Of a DNA stretch of 55,999 nt, positions 9,021 to 17,525 are shown one piece after another. This stretch comes from Acidobacteriota bacterium (GTDB lineage Bacteria > Acidobacteriota > Terriglobia > Bryobacterales > Bryobacteraceae): the NCBI GenBank assembly GCA_018268935.1, contig JAFDVS010000100.1, forward strand, positions 17,476-73,474, given 5' to 3'. The position numbers and the translations under genes are program-made. A model generated the notes under the pieces. It saw nothing but the letters and a program-made list of their open reading frames with translations, had not been told where the DNA came from and searched no databases. Numbering within the stretch: position 1 is the first letter of the stretch; each line of letters starts with the position of its first letter.

Positions 9021-9376
9021 AGGTAATGGTGGTGGATGATGAAGCCGATGTGCGGCTTCTGTTCGAACAGCGTTTCCGCAAGGAGATCCGCGCGGGACTG
9101 ATTGAGTTCTACTTTGCCCTTTCGGCCGCGGACGCGTTGACGTTCCTGGAGAGCCATGAAGAGGATGTGCTGATCCTCTCCGACATCAACATGCCTGGCG
9201 TAAGCGGGCTGGATCTGTTGAAAGAAGTGAAGGCAAAGTACCGGCACCTGAAAGTGTTCATGATCACGGCCTACGGAAACGCCGAGTATCAGCGCACAGC
9301 GGTGGAGTACGGATGCGACGATTACCTCACCAAACCGATTGACTTCGCTTTGTTGAAATCGAAGTTGCTGGGTTGA
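9017..9376 (+). CDS. Single-domain response regulator (CheY-like)
   Basis: The protein consists of one receiver domain of 119 residues: VMVVDDEADV acidic pair, phospho-acceptor Asp in LILSDINMPGVSG, VFMITAYGN with the switch Thr, and Lys in LTKPIDF. No output domain follows. The TTG at 9017 overlaps the kinase stop (TTGA) and has a GGAGG-like site 8 bases upstream; an in-frame ATG at 9026 is the alternative. Overlap with the kinase gene implies translational coupling, so it is almost certainly the kinase's phosphorylation partner. The output is unknown: either a phosphorelay onward or a protein-protein effect. It shares an FRK.IRAG segment with the receiver at 4604. Confidence 0.92.
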   Translation: MKVMVVDDEADVRLLFEQRFRKEIRAGLIEFYFALSAADALTFLESHEEDVLILSDINMPGVSGLDLLKEVKAKYRHLKVFMITAYGNAEYQRTAVEYGCDDYLTKPIDFALLKSKLLG

Positions 9377-9460
9377 GCGCGCCGTCACAAATTTGAATTC
9401 GCCTCCGAAACTCCGTGGCAGATATATGATATGATGCCGCGAAGTCCATAGGAGGACCTC

Positions 9461-12400
9461 ATGCTACCACGTGCGATTCAGGCGTCGCTTTTCGTAGCGT
9501 TCGCCATCCTGCTTCCCGCGCAGGAGTACCGCGGCCGTATCCAAGGATCGGTCACAGACACCACCGAAGCAGCTGTGGCCGGGGCCACGGTGACATTACA
9601 TAATGTCGAGACCGGTGTGAACTCGACCAGGCAAACGAATGATCAAGGGAGATACCTTTTTGATCTTGTTTTGCCAGGAACCTATTCTGTTACAGTTCAA
9701 TTACAAGGCTTTCAGCGGTTTGTTCAGGAGAAAGTGCTGTTGTTGTCGCGCGGCGATATCACAGTGGACGCAGTTTTGCGGCCCGGCGACGTGCGCGAGG
9801 CGGTGACAGTATCCGATGCGGCGGCGCAGGTGCAGTTCAACACGAGCAAGCTGGAAACGACTGTTGACACGGCATTGGTTTCGAACCTGCCGCAGATGTC
9901 GCGCAACCCGCTGCTGCTGGCGAGGCTGGATCCGGCTGTGGTGCAGCAGGACACGGCACGTGAAGTGGAGCCGTACTTCACGTGGTCCGGCAACCGTCAG
10001 GAAGTGGGCGGCGGGCGCAACTATTCAAACGATCTGCAAGTGGACGGTAGTCCCATCGGGATCGGGTATAAGACGAGCTACATGCCGTCGCCGGATTCGG
10101 TGCAGGAAGTTGCGGTGCAGCAGAACGCGGTGGATGCGGAATACGGGCACTCGGCTGGTTCGGCCATCACGCTCACGATGAAGGCGGGAACGAATGCCTG
10201 GCATGGCAATACGTTCTATCAGGGCCAGTATCCATGGGCGAATGCGTTTGAGAATCGCGTCTTCCGCACCATCAATCTGGGCCGCACGCACATGTGGGGC
10301 GGAACGCTGGGGAATCCCATCATCAAGAATCGGCTGTTCAACTTCTTTGCTTATGAGCAGTGGCGCAAGACCGATCCCAACGATTTCATCAACACGGTGC
10401 CGAATGACCTGGAACGCTCCGGTAACTTCTCTCAGTCGCTAAACGCAGCGGGTGGACTGCGCACGGTGTACGATCCGTTCACTACGGAGACATCGGCGGA
10501 CGGGCGCACGATCACGCGGACACCGTTCCCGGGGAACATCATTCCCCAATCGCAGCAGGATCCGATTGCGCGGCAGTATATCGGCGGGTTGTGGAAATCG
10601 AACAGGGCGGGACAGGGCCCGTACAACATCAACAACTATTACGTGCCGCTGCCGGTGCGCTATGACTACCACAACATCTCCAATCGCACGGACTTCGTGT
10701 TTAGCGAAAGGCTGCGTTTCTATGGGCGCTACAGCAAGCTCTGGACGCCGGTGACGACATCGAATCCGACGGGGTCTGAGTATTTCGTGAACGACCGGGG
10801 CAGCCAGCGCGATGCGACCAACATCTCGGGCGACGCGGTGTGGACGGCCACTGCAACGACGGTGGTGAACATCAACGCCACGTATCACAACTTTGTGGAT
10901 GCTTCGCGGTACGCCTCGACTTGTCAGGGCTGCTGGGCGAAGTACTGGCCCAATTCGAATTTCTACAATGCGGTTTTCGGCAACAAGGCGGTGCCGGAAT
11001 TGCTGCCGCGCATGTCGATTCTGGGTACAGGGACGGGCGAATATTGGACATCGATGGGACCGCGCGGAGGCACCTGGGACCAGCGCCCGAACGCCGATAG
11101 CGTGAGCGTGAAAGTGGCTCGCCAGGAGGGCAAGCACTATTTGAAGATGGGGGCGGACACGCGCGGATCGCGCACCACCAGCCTGATTGTGAACAACAAT
11201 CCCGGTTTCGGCTTCCAGGCCGATGCTACATCCGCAACGTATGTGAACCCGGATCTGCGCACCTCCGGCGATGGGTACGCGACGTTCCTGCTGGGCGCGA
11301 TTCAGCCGGCCGGTGGCGGCGCGGATAGCTGGGATTCGGGCTCGACGTCGATGACGGCGACCATTCTGCCGCAGGGCCAGAACCGTTTCTACGGCACCTT
11401 TATCAACGACGACTGGAAGGTGTCGAAGGATCTCACCATCAATCTGGGACTGCGCTATGAATTCGAAACGGCGTATACCGATCCGGAGGATCGTCTGACG
11501 CGTCCGCTGGATCTGAACTCGCCGATTCCGGAGATGCAGGGCGCCAACGCACCTCAGATGCCGGCCGAAGTGAAGCAGTTCTACCAGGGGCCGACGGTGT
11601 TCAACGGGGCGTTCCAGTTTGCCGATTCGTCGAACCGGGGCCAGTGGAATGCGGGGCGCGGCGGGTTTTCTCCACGTGCCGGCTTTGCTTATCGCATCAA
11701 CGACATGACGTCGCTGCGCGTGGGCTACGGCCGCTATCTCACACCGTGGACGGGCGGCACGTTCAACATTTTCGACACTATCTATGTCGGGTATAAGAAC
11801 GTGACCGGCGCGTATCCATCGGTGCTCGGTGTGCCATCGGCACGGCTGCGCGATCCATTCCCGAATTCGCAGCCTGTTGTGCCTGCCTATGAGAAAAGCC
11901 TCGGCCGTTATACGTCGCTGGGGGATTCGTTGTCGTACGTGGCGGCCAACCGGCCGCGGAGCTACAGCGACCGCATCAACATTTCACTCCAACGCCAATT
12001 GCCGCAGAACATGGTGCTGGATGTGACGTACTACATGAACTACTCCGGCCAACTGGTGGGGAGCTACAACCTGAACCAGGTGGACCCGCGGATTGCGTAT
12101 CAATACAAGGATGCGATCAATCGGGCCGTGGCCAATCCGTTCTTCAACTTCTCCACTGTGGACAAGTTCCCTGGCGCGTTGCGCTATCAGCGCACGGTGG
12201 CATTGACGTCTCTGTTCCGGAAGTATCCGCAGTATGGGAATCTCAATGTGATCGACGGGATTAACGGGGGATCTTCGCGTTACAAATCGCTGCAGTTGCG
12301 TTTGAACCGGCGGTTTGGCAACGGCTATTCGATGCTGATGGGCTACAACTACGCACGGCAACAGGATGAAGTGTTCTTCAACGACATCGCAAGTTACCTG

Positions 12401-12940
12401 GGCGATTTCAGCTGGCAGGAGAGCGATCGCCCACGGCACCGGTTGACGTTTGCGGGGACGTGGGAACTCCCGGTGGGGCGGGGCCGGCAGTTCGGCAGTT
12501 CCATGCCGCGCGTGCTGGATTACGCCATCGGTGGATGGGACCTGAGCGGCATCATGACCTGGCGCTCCGGTTTCTTCATTCGCTTCGGCGCCATGGAAGT
12601 GCTGGGCGATCCGCATGTGGATAACCCCACACCGGGCCGCTGGTTCAATACGCAGGCATTCGCGCGACTGCCTGCATTCACGCCGCGAACCAACCCCTGG
12701 CAGTACGAGGGCCTGACGAATCCGGGGCTGTTCAATCTGGATATGTCGATCGTGAAGCGCATGCCGGTCACCGAACGGGTCCGCACGGAGCTTCGCATGG
12801 ACGTGTTCAACGCAGCGAACAACATGACCTGGGCGAATCCCAACACGAATGTGCAGAGCAGCCTGTTTGGGGTCACCAACAATACGTTGGCGGCGACCTT
12901 CGGGCGGCGTGCACAGCTTGGATTGCGAGTTGAGTTCTAA
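9461..12940 (+). CDS. TonB-dependent receptor, Oar-like (carboxypeptidase-regulatory-like domain, plug, beta-barrel)
   Basis: The 1159-residue outer-membrane protein has a signal peptide (MLPRAIQASLFVAFAILLPAQ). A CarboxypepD_reg-like Ig-fold domain covers about residues 24-105 (GSVTDTTEAAVAGATVTL; YLFDLVLPGTYSVTVQLQGF). A plug domain (to about 230) and a large beta-barrel with repeated aromatic strand ends (YGRYSKLW, LGLRYEFETAY) follow, and the protein ends in Phe as outer-membrane barrels do. A strong AGGAGG lies 5 bases before the ATG. Oar-like receptors import or bind large substrates using TonB energy; the ligand is unknown. It is the first gene of an operon with the TPR and CRTAC1-like genes, and lies 84 bases behind the propeller kinase/receiver pair. 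Confidence 0.93.
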   Translation: MLPRAIQASLFVAFAILLPAQEYRGRIQGSVTDTTEAAVAGATVTLHNVETGVNSTRQTNDQGRYLFDLVLPGTYSVTVQLQGFQRFVQEKVLLLSRGDITVDAVLRPGDVREAVTVSDAAAQVQFNTSKLETTVDTALVSNLPQMSRNPLLLARLDPAVVQQDTAREVEPYFTWSGNRQEVGGGRNYSNDLQVDGSPIGIGYKTSYMPSPDSVQEVAVQQNAVDAEYGHSAGSAITLTMKAGTNAWHGNTFYQGQYPWANAFENRVFRTINLGRTHMWGGTLGNPIIKNRLFNFFAYEQWRKTDPNDFINTVPNDLERSGNFSQSLNAAGGLRTVYDPFTTETSADGRTITRTPFPGNIIPQSQQDPIARQYIGGLWKSNRAGQGPYNINNYYVPLPVRYDYHNISNRTDFVFSERLRFYGRYSKLWTPVTTSNPTGSEYFVNDRGSQRDATNISGDAVWTATATTVVNINATYHNFVDASRYASTCQGCWAKYWPNSNFYNAVFGNKAVPELLPRMSILGTGTGEYWTSMGPRGGTWDQRPNADSVSVKVARQEGKHYLKMGADTRGSRTTSLIVNNNPGFGFQADATSATYVNPDLRTSGDGYATFLLGAIQPAGGGADSWDSGSTSMTATILPQGQNRFYGTFINDDWKVSKDLTINLGLRYEFETAYTDPEDRLTRPLDLNSPIPEMQGANAPQMPAEVKQFYQGPTVFNGAFQFADSSNRGQWNAGRGGFSPRAGFAYRINDMTSLRVGYGRYLTPWTGGTFNIFDTIYVGYKNVTGAYPSVLGVPSARLRDPFPNSQPVVPAYEKSLGRYTSLGDSLSYVAANRPRSYSDRINISLQRQLPQNMVLDVTYYMNYSGQLVGSYNLNQVDPRIAYQYKDAINRAVANPFFNFSTVDKFPGALRYQRTVALTSLFRKYPQYGNLNVIDGINGGSSRYKSLQLRLNRRFGNGYSMLMGYNYARQQDEVFFNDIASYLGDFSWQESDRPRHRLTFAGTWELPVGRGRQFGSSMPRVLDYAIGGWDLSGIMTWRSGFFIRFGAMEVLGDPHVDNPTPGRWFNTQAFARLPAFTPRTNPWQYEGLTNPGLFNLDMSIVKRMPVTERVRTELRMDVFNAANNMTWANPNTNVQSSLFGVTNNTLAATFGRRAQLGLRVEF

Positions 12941-14759
12941 GATCCGAATCTTCCTCCTGATTGCTTGCAGCGCTGCTGGTCAACAGATGACCAATCTGCG
13001 GGAAGCGGCGCGGCTCGATCAGGCCGGGAAATGTTCGGAATCGGAGCAGATCTACCAACGGGCCTTGTCGCAGCAAAACGCGGCAGGGCCCGTTTTGTGG
13101 AATAACGTGGGAAATCACTACTTGATTTGCAGGCAGCCGGAGAAGGCGCGTGCGTACTTCGAGAAGGTGACGAGGGCTGTGCCTCTTCATCTGAATGCGA
13201 ACCTGCAACTGGCGCGGATGGAAGTGGCCGGCGGAGCGTTTGGGTCGGCGGAGACGCGATTGAGCAAACTGCTGCCGGGGAATGGGCGCGATTTCGACGT
13301 GCTGTTGCTGTTGGGGACCGCGGCTGCCCGCGCTGGGTCTGTGGCGCGCGCGAAGGAGGTGCTGGAATCGGCGCTGGCGTTGCGCGCGGACGATGTGACG
13401 GCGATGGTGGAGGCGGGGCTGGCGAATGCGGCCACTGGCGATTATCCACGGGCGGTATTTCTGCTGGCGCGGGCACAGGCACGTGAACCAGCGCAAGCCG
13501 CGATTGCACTGGCACTGGCTCGGGCCGCGGAGGACGCGGGTTACTATGGCGATGCGGCGGTGGCTTATGACCGTTATGTTTCATTGGCGCCGGGGAACAC
13601 GGAGGCTCGCCGTGATCGCGCGCGTGTATATGCATTGTCGGGGCGGGCGCAGGGGATTGAGGAATTGCGTAGCTACGTGGAGGCGCACACTTCCGACGCG
13701 TTGGGGCACTTCTACCTGGCGCAGGTGACGTGGAAAGAAGATAGCGATGGCGCACTGCGGGAACTGGCGGAGGCATTGCGCATCGACCCGCGGCTGGCGG
13801 CCGCACATTCGGCGCGCGGGTGGCTGTTGCACCGGCTGGGGCGCAGTGAGGAAGCATTGGGGCATTTGCGCGCGGCGGTGAAGTTGCGACCGGATGATTA
13901 TCGTGCGCGGGATCAGATGGGCGTGGTGCTGCTGTCGCTCGATCGGGCGAGGGAAGCTGAGCCGGAGTTGCGGAGAGCGGCGGCGCTCGCTCCACGTGAC
14001 CCGGCTGTTGCGTTGCACTTGGGGCGTGCCTTGACGGAACTGGGCAGCGAAGAGGAAGGTAGAAAATGGCTCGACGCGCATGAGAGGCTGCGCGCGGGAA
14101 GGCAACGCGATCCACGCCGGGAATCGGGGATGATCGACCTTGCGGTGATGGATCCGGACGGACGGCGCACACGCGAACTGGAGCGCTTCCGAACGATGGC
14201 AGCTTCGCGGCCCGACGATCCGTTGCTGCATTTGCATCTGGCCGGTTTGCTGCTGGAGGATGGCCAGACCGACGCTGCGTTGCGTGCTTACAAGACACTG
14301 GAAGGGATGAATGCGGAGGCGAGCATTTGGGTGCAGGCCGCAAGCCGCTTGCTGGAGGCGGGATGGAAAGATGCTGCCGGGTCCTTTTATGAACGTGCGG
14401 GGTTGCCTGCCGATCCTCTGCAGTCGGCGCTGCAACTGGCCGTTGCCGCGCGGTATGACGAATCGCTCGCGTTGCTGCGGAAGGGGCGAATCGAGGGCGC
14501 GGAGGGACGGCTGTTGGAGGCGATTGTGGCGTCGCTGCGCGGGGAAGCCCAATCGGCGTTGGAGCGGCTTACCGCGATTGAGGCACAGTGGCCGGATTGG
14601 GGGCGCGCTCGCCTCGTGCATGGTCTGCTGCTGCGAGAGCAGAAACGTGGGCGAGAAGCGGCCGCACAATTGCGGCAGGCGGCGGCGTTGGGCGCGGGCG
14701 AGGATGTGACGCGTTGTGCGACGCTGCGGGAATGGGTGTCGGCCTCGTGCGGACGGTAG
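12930..14759 (+). CDS. TPR-repeat protein, secreted or lipoprotein
   Basis: The protein is composed almost wholly of tetratricopeptide repeats (for example AARLDQAGKCSESEQIYQRA; ALRIDPRLAAAHSARGWLLH; LGHLRAAVKLRPDDYRARDQ). The preferred start is TTG 12930, which gives 609 residues and a short hydrophobic leader (IRIFLLIACSAAGQQ). The LIAC segment could be a lipobox. TTG 12918 is a close alternative; the frame is open further upstream, but that part overlaps the receptor gene and lacks a leader. The gene overlaps the end of the TonB receptor gene by about 11 bases and the next gene by 28 bases, so the three are probably translated together. TPR proteins are scaffolds. Here one would guess a periplasmic partner of the receptor and the CRTAC1-like protein, but no specific function can be stated. 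Confidence 0.85.
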   Translation: MSSKIRIFLLIACSAAGQQMTNLREAARLDQAGKCSESEQIYQRALSQQNAAGPVLWNNVGNHYLICRQPEKARAYFEKVTRAVPLHLNANLQLARMEVAGGAFGSAETRLSKLLPGNGRDFDVLLLLGTAAARAGSVARAKEVLESALALRADDVTAMVEAGLANAATGDYPRAVFLLARAQAREPAQAAIALALARAAEDAGYYGDAAVAYDRYVSLAPGNTEARRDRARVYALSGRAQGIEELRSYVEAHTSDALGHFYLAQVTWKEDSDGALRELAEALRIDPRLAAAHSARGWLLHRLGRSEEALGHLRAAVKLRPDDYRARDQMGVVLLSLDRAREAEPELRRAAALAPRDPAVALHLGRALTELGSEEEGRKWLDAHERLRAGRQRDPRRESGMIDLAVMDPDGRRTRELERFRTMAASRPDDPLLHLHLAGLLLEDGQTDAALRAYKTLEGMNAEASIWVQAASRLLEAGWKDAAGSFYERAGLPADPLQSALQLAVAARYDESLALLRKGRIEGAEGRLLEAIVASLRGEAQSALERLTAIEAQWPDWGRARLVHGLLLREQKRGREAAAQLRQAAALGAGEDVTRCATLREWVSASCGR

Positions 14760-16348
14760 CTTGCGCGATGGCCGTGGTGTGCATTGCGGCCGGGCAGCAT
14801 CGCTATATCGACGTGGCGGAGAAAAGCCGCTTTGCCTACACGACGCAGAATGGCTTCGACGGCAAGCGCAAGTACTTTCCTCAGCCGTTGTGCGGCGGCG
14901 TGGCGATGTTGGACTTCGACAACGACGGGCACCTTGATCTGTTCTTCACCAACGGAGCTGCATTCCCTGAGTTGAAGAAGACGCCGGCTCATCACAATGC
15001 GTTGCTCCGTAACACGGGCGGCGGTGTGTTCGAAGATGTGACGGCGAAAGCGGGTCTTGCTGGTGAAGGATACAGTATGGGCGTTGCCGCGGCGGATTTC
15101 GACAACGACGGTTGGACCGATTTGTTTGTTGCGGGCATCGGCGTCAACCGGCTGTATCGTAACCATGGCGATGGCACGTTTCGCGCCGTGGCCCTGAGGG
15201 TGCCGCCGGACACGCTGAGTGTGCAGGGCGCGTTCCTCGATTACGACAACGATGGCCGCCTGGATCTGGTGGTATCGAATTACACGCTGTGGTCAGTGGA
15301 ACTGGATCGCCGCTGCGTGCGCACCGACGGGGTTGATTTCTATTGCCATCCGAAGACGTATCCGGCCGTGGCGCACCGGTTGTATCGCAATGTTGGCGAG
15401 GGCCGCTTCGACGATGTCACCGCACGGGCGGGGTTTGAAAAGGCACTGGGGAAAGGCATGGGCATTGGCGTGGCCGATTTCAATGGCGACGGCTGGGTGG
15501 ATGTGTTCATCGCCAATGACACGGAGCGTAATTTCTTCTTTCGCAACCGCGGGGATGACACGTTTGTGGAGGATGCGTTGCGCGCGGGGGTGGCTTACAA
15601 CGACGACGCCGCGACGGTTTCGGCGATGGGTGTGGATGTGCGCGATTACGATAACGATGGATGGCCCGATGTGTTCTACAACAATCTGGCGAACCAGCTT
15701 TGGGCGCTGTTTCGGAACCTTGCGGGGCGCACGTTTCGTTATGCTTCGCCGAACGCTGGGCTGGCCGCTTTGAGTGCGCCGTATGCAGGTTGGAGCGCGG
15801 GTTTCGTGGATTACAACAACGACGGATGGCGGGACTTGTTTTCGGCTAACGGGGATGTGGACTCGCTGCATGCTTCGTCACCGCAGCACGATACGCTGTT
15901 CGAGAACGCCGGTGGGAAGCGCTTTGTCGACGTGTCGGCCAGCGCGGGTGAGTACTTCGTGAAGAAGGGCTATCAGCGCGGCGCGGCGTTCGGTGATCTG
16001 AACAATGATGGCTTCACGGACATCGTGGTGACGTCACTGGGGCGGCGGCCGGCAATTCTGCTGCACAGCGGCGGTAGCGGCCACTGGGTGGATGTGAAGC
16101 TGCGCGGGCGGAAGTCGAATCGGGATTCCATCGGCGCGCGGGTGAAAGTGACAACGGCATCGGGGCGCGTGCTGCACGATTGGATCAGCCCCAGCGTGGG
16201 TTTTCTTTCCTCGAGTTCGCTGCAGGCTCACTTCGGGCTGGGTGCGGAGACGCGGGTGGATATTGAGGCGCGTTGGCCGAGTGGGGCTGTCGCGCGTGTT
16301 TCCGGCACGCCCGTGGATCGCGTTGTGACGATGATGGAGCCTGATTAG
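14732..16348 (+). CDS. CRTAC1-family protein: FG-GAP/VCBS repeats with C-terminal ASPIC/UnbV domain
   Basis: The 538-residue secreted protein has a leader (VRTVACAMAVVCIAAG) and seven or more calcium-binding FG-GAP/VCBS motifs of the form DxDxDGxxD (DFDNDGHLDLFFTNG, DFDNDGWTDLFVAG, DYDNDGRLDLVVSN, DFNGDGWVDVFIAND, DYDNDGWPDVFYNN, DYNNDGWRDLFSANG, DLNNDGFTDIVVTS). These form an integrin-alpha-like beta-propeller. The C-terminus is the ASPIC/UnbV module (SIGARVKVTTASGRVLHDWI ... AHFGLGAETRVDIEARWPSG). The family is very common in Acidobacteria and Planctomycetes, and its molecular role is not settled. ATG 14732 is preferred; ATG 14768 is an alternative. The gene overlaps the TPR gene by 28 bases, and its stop overlaps the convergent fdhE stop by 4 bases. 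Confidence 0.92.
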   Translation: MGVGLVRTVACAMAVVCIAAGQHRYIDVAEKSRFAYTTQNGFDGKRKYFPQPLCGGVAMLDFDNDGHLDLFFTNGAAFPELKKTPAHHNALLRNTGGGVFEDVTAKAGLAGEGYSMGVAAADFDNDGWTDLFVAGIGVNRLYRNHGDGTFRAVALRVPPDTLSVQGAFLDYDNDGRLDLVVSNYTLWSVELDRRCVRTDGVDFYCHPKTYPAVAHRLYRNVGEGRFDDVTARAGFEKALGKGMGIGVADFNGDGWVDVFIANDTERNFFFRNRGDDTFVEDALRAGVAYNDDAATVSAMGVDVRDYDNDGWPDVFYNNLANQLWALFRNLAGRTFRYASPNAGLAALSAPYAGWSAGFVDYNNDGWRDLFSANGDVDSLHASSPQHDTLFENAGGKRFVDVSASAGEYFVKKGYQRGAAFGDLNNDGFTDIVVTSLGRRPAILLHSGGSGHWVDVKLRGRKSNRDSIGARVKVTTASGRVLHDWISPSVGFLSSSSLQAHFGLGAETRVDIEARWPSGAVARVSGTPVDRVVTMMEPD

Positions 16349-16941
16349 ATGCCCACCAGATTCGGTGTCAGCTTGTGGTAACCGTTCTCAAGGGCCCATA
16401 CGTCCAGCGGCTGGGCGGCGATTTCATCGGCTTCCGGGATGCAGCCGGGTAACTTCACTTCCTCCAGCAGGTGCAGGTACACTTTGCAGGCATCGCAGGT
16501 AAGCGTCTGATAACCGGGCAGTGACTCCGCGGTGGCAAAGGAGATGTTTTCGCTTTCGCAGTTGGGGCAAATCTTCCGCGAGAATGCCCATTCGTGGCGG
16601 CACAACGCGCATGCGAGGTAGAGGGCATGCCCATCGCCTTGTGGCCTTAGAATGCCGGCCTGCGGCGGGCTGCCGCATTGCGGGCAGAGGTTGGGGGATG
16701 GGGCGTATTCGGGCGGAGATGGTTGCAGTTCCTCCATCACGCGCGACAGCCATTCCTCGGGCGGTGGTTGCGGCGTCAGCCTGGCGTAGGCATCCGGCGA
16801 AGCGTTCTTCGATTGCAGGTCTGAAAGCGCGGCGAAGAATTCGAGGGACGGCGCCGCCGCGGTGTGTTGCGACGCCAATTTCCGCGCGCGGATGGCGCGT
16901 TGCGCAAACCGGCTCACTGGCGCGTGACCTGACGGAACCAT
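16345..16941 (-). CDS. fdhE: Formate dehydrogenase accessory protein FdhE (short form)
   Basis: FdhE is a rubredoxin-like cytoplasmic protein needed for maturation and activity of respiratory formate dehydrogenases. The C-terminal half shows four CxxC pairs typical of the family (CPQCGSPP, CALCRHEW, CPNCES, CDACKVY) and ends with DVWALENGYHKL, also family-like. The length is only about 190-206 residues, against roughly 300 in E. coli, because the N-terminal helical region is reduced. The start is uncertain: ATG 16941 is listed here, GTG 16917 gives a 4-base overlap with the gamma-subunit stop, and TTG 16965 is also possible; none has a clear ribosome-binding site. It is the last gene of the formate dehydrogenase operon, which supports the assignment. 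Confidence 0.88.
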   Translation of the reverse strand: MVPSGHAPVSRFAQRAIRARKLASQHTAAAPSLEFFAALSDLQSKNASPDAYARLTPQPPPEEWLSRVMEELQPSPPEYAPSPNLCPQCGSPPQAGILRPQGDGHALYLACALCRHEWAFSRKICPNCESENISFATAESLPGYQTLTCDACKVYLHLLEEVKLPGCIPEADEIAAQPLDVWALENGYHKLTPNLVGI

Positions 16942-17525
16942 TTGGCGTGATGCGACTTTGCCCAACCTTCGGTGACGTAGCCGCGGGTCATCGCATGCAG
17001 CGCGCCTTGCACCACGACTGTGGTCATGTAGATGTGAACGATGATGCCGCCCATGGACGCCACGGCAGCCAGCGGATGGACGAGGATGCTGATGAGCCGC
17101 AGGCCGCGCGGCATCACTTCAGGAAACCACAGCACTGCACCTGTGGCGAAGAGCACAATCGCGCTGGTGGATTGCAGCCAGAACAGCATTTTCTGCCCTG
17201 CGTTGAACCTTCCGGACTCGGGTACGCCGTGCTCGTCGTGCATCGCATAGCGGCCCGACATGGCGAGCCACTTGCGGTCATCGGCATCGAGCTTCATCTG
17301 AGCGGCCCAGCGGCGGAACTGCATGGCAAGCAGGAGCGCGAAGATCACACCGGCAATCGGGTGCCATCCCCGCAGGTTCTCACCACCGCCCATTACGGGC
17401 GCAAGCCACCACATGGCGCGAGACCAGAGCGCGAGGCCGCTCAATCCGGCGTAGACATAACAAATCGCCACCAGCCAGTGCGTGACGCGCTCGGGCACGG
17501 TGAATCGTTCCAGGCGGCTATCCAC
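16914..17525 (-). CDS. fdnI: Formate dehydrogenase gamma subunit, cytochrome b
   Basis: The 203-residue protein has four predicted transmembrane helices (around HWLVAICYVYAGLSGLALW, GVIFALLLAMQF, SAIVLFATGAVLWF and VASMGGIIVHIYMTTVVV). His residues suited to bind two b-type hemes are present (RVTHW, GWHPIAG, LVHPLAA, IVHIYM). The family (FdnI/FdoI) carries electrons from the periplasmic FeS subunit to menaquinone or ubiquinone in the inner membrane. The gene lies directly after the beta-subunit gene with an 8-base overlap, matching the alpha-beta-gamma order of Nuo-independent respiratory formate dehydrogenases. I use the FdnI name for the family; the FdoI type cannot be separated from it by sequence alone. 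Confidence 0.92.
   Translation of the reverse strand: MDSRLERFTVPERVTHWLVAICYVYAGLSGLALWSRAMWWLAPVMGGGENLRGWHPIAGVIFALLLAMQFRRWAAQMKLDADDRKWLAMSGRYAMHDEHGVPESGRFNAGQKMLFWLQSTSAIVLFATGAVLWFPEVMPRGLRLISILVHPLAAVASMGGIIVHIYMTTVVVQGALHAMTRGYVTEGWAKSHHAKWFRQVTRQ

Noticed and set aside
9393..9430. Promoter TTGAAT/TATGAT before the TonB operon at 9461
   Set aside because: The two hexamers are 26 bases apart, too far for sigma70. A -10 box alone near 9425 is possible but not strong enough to report.
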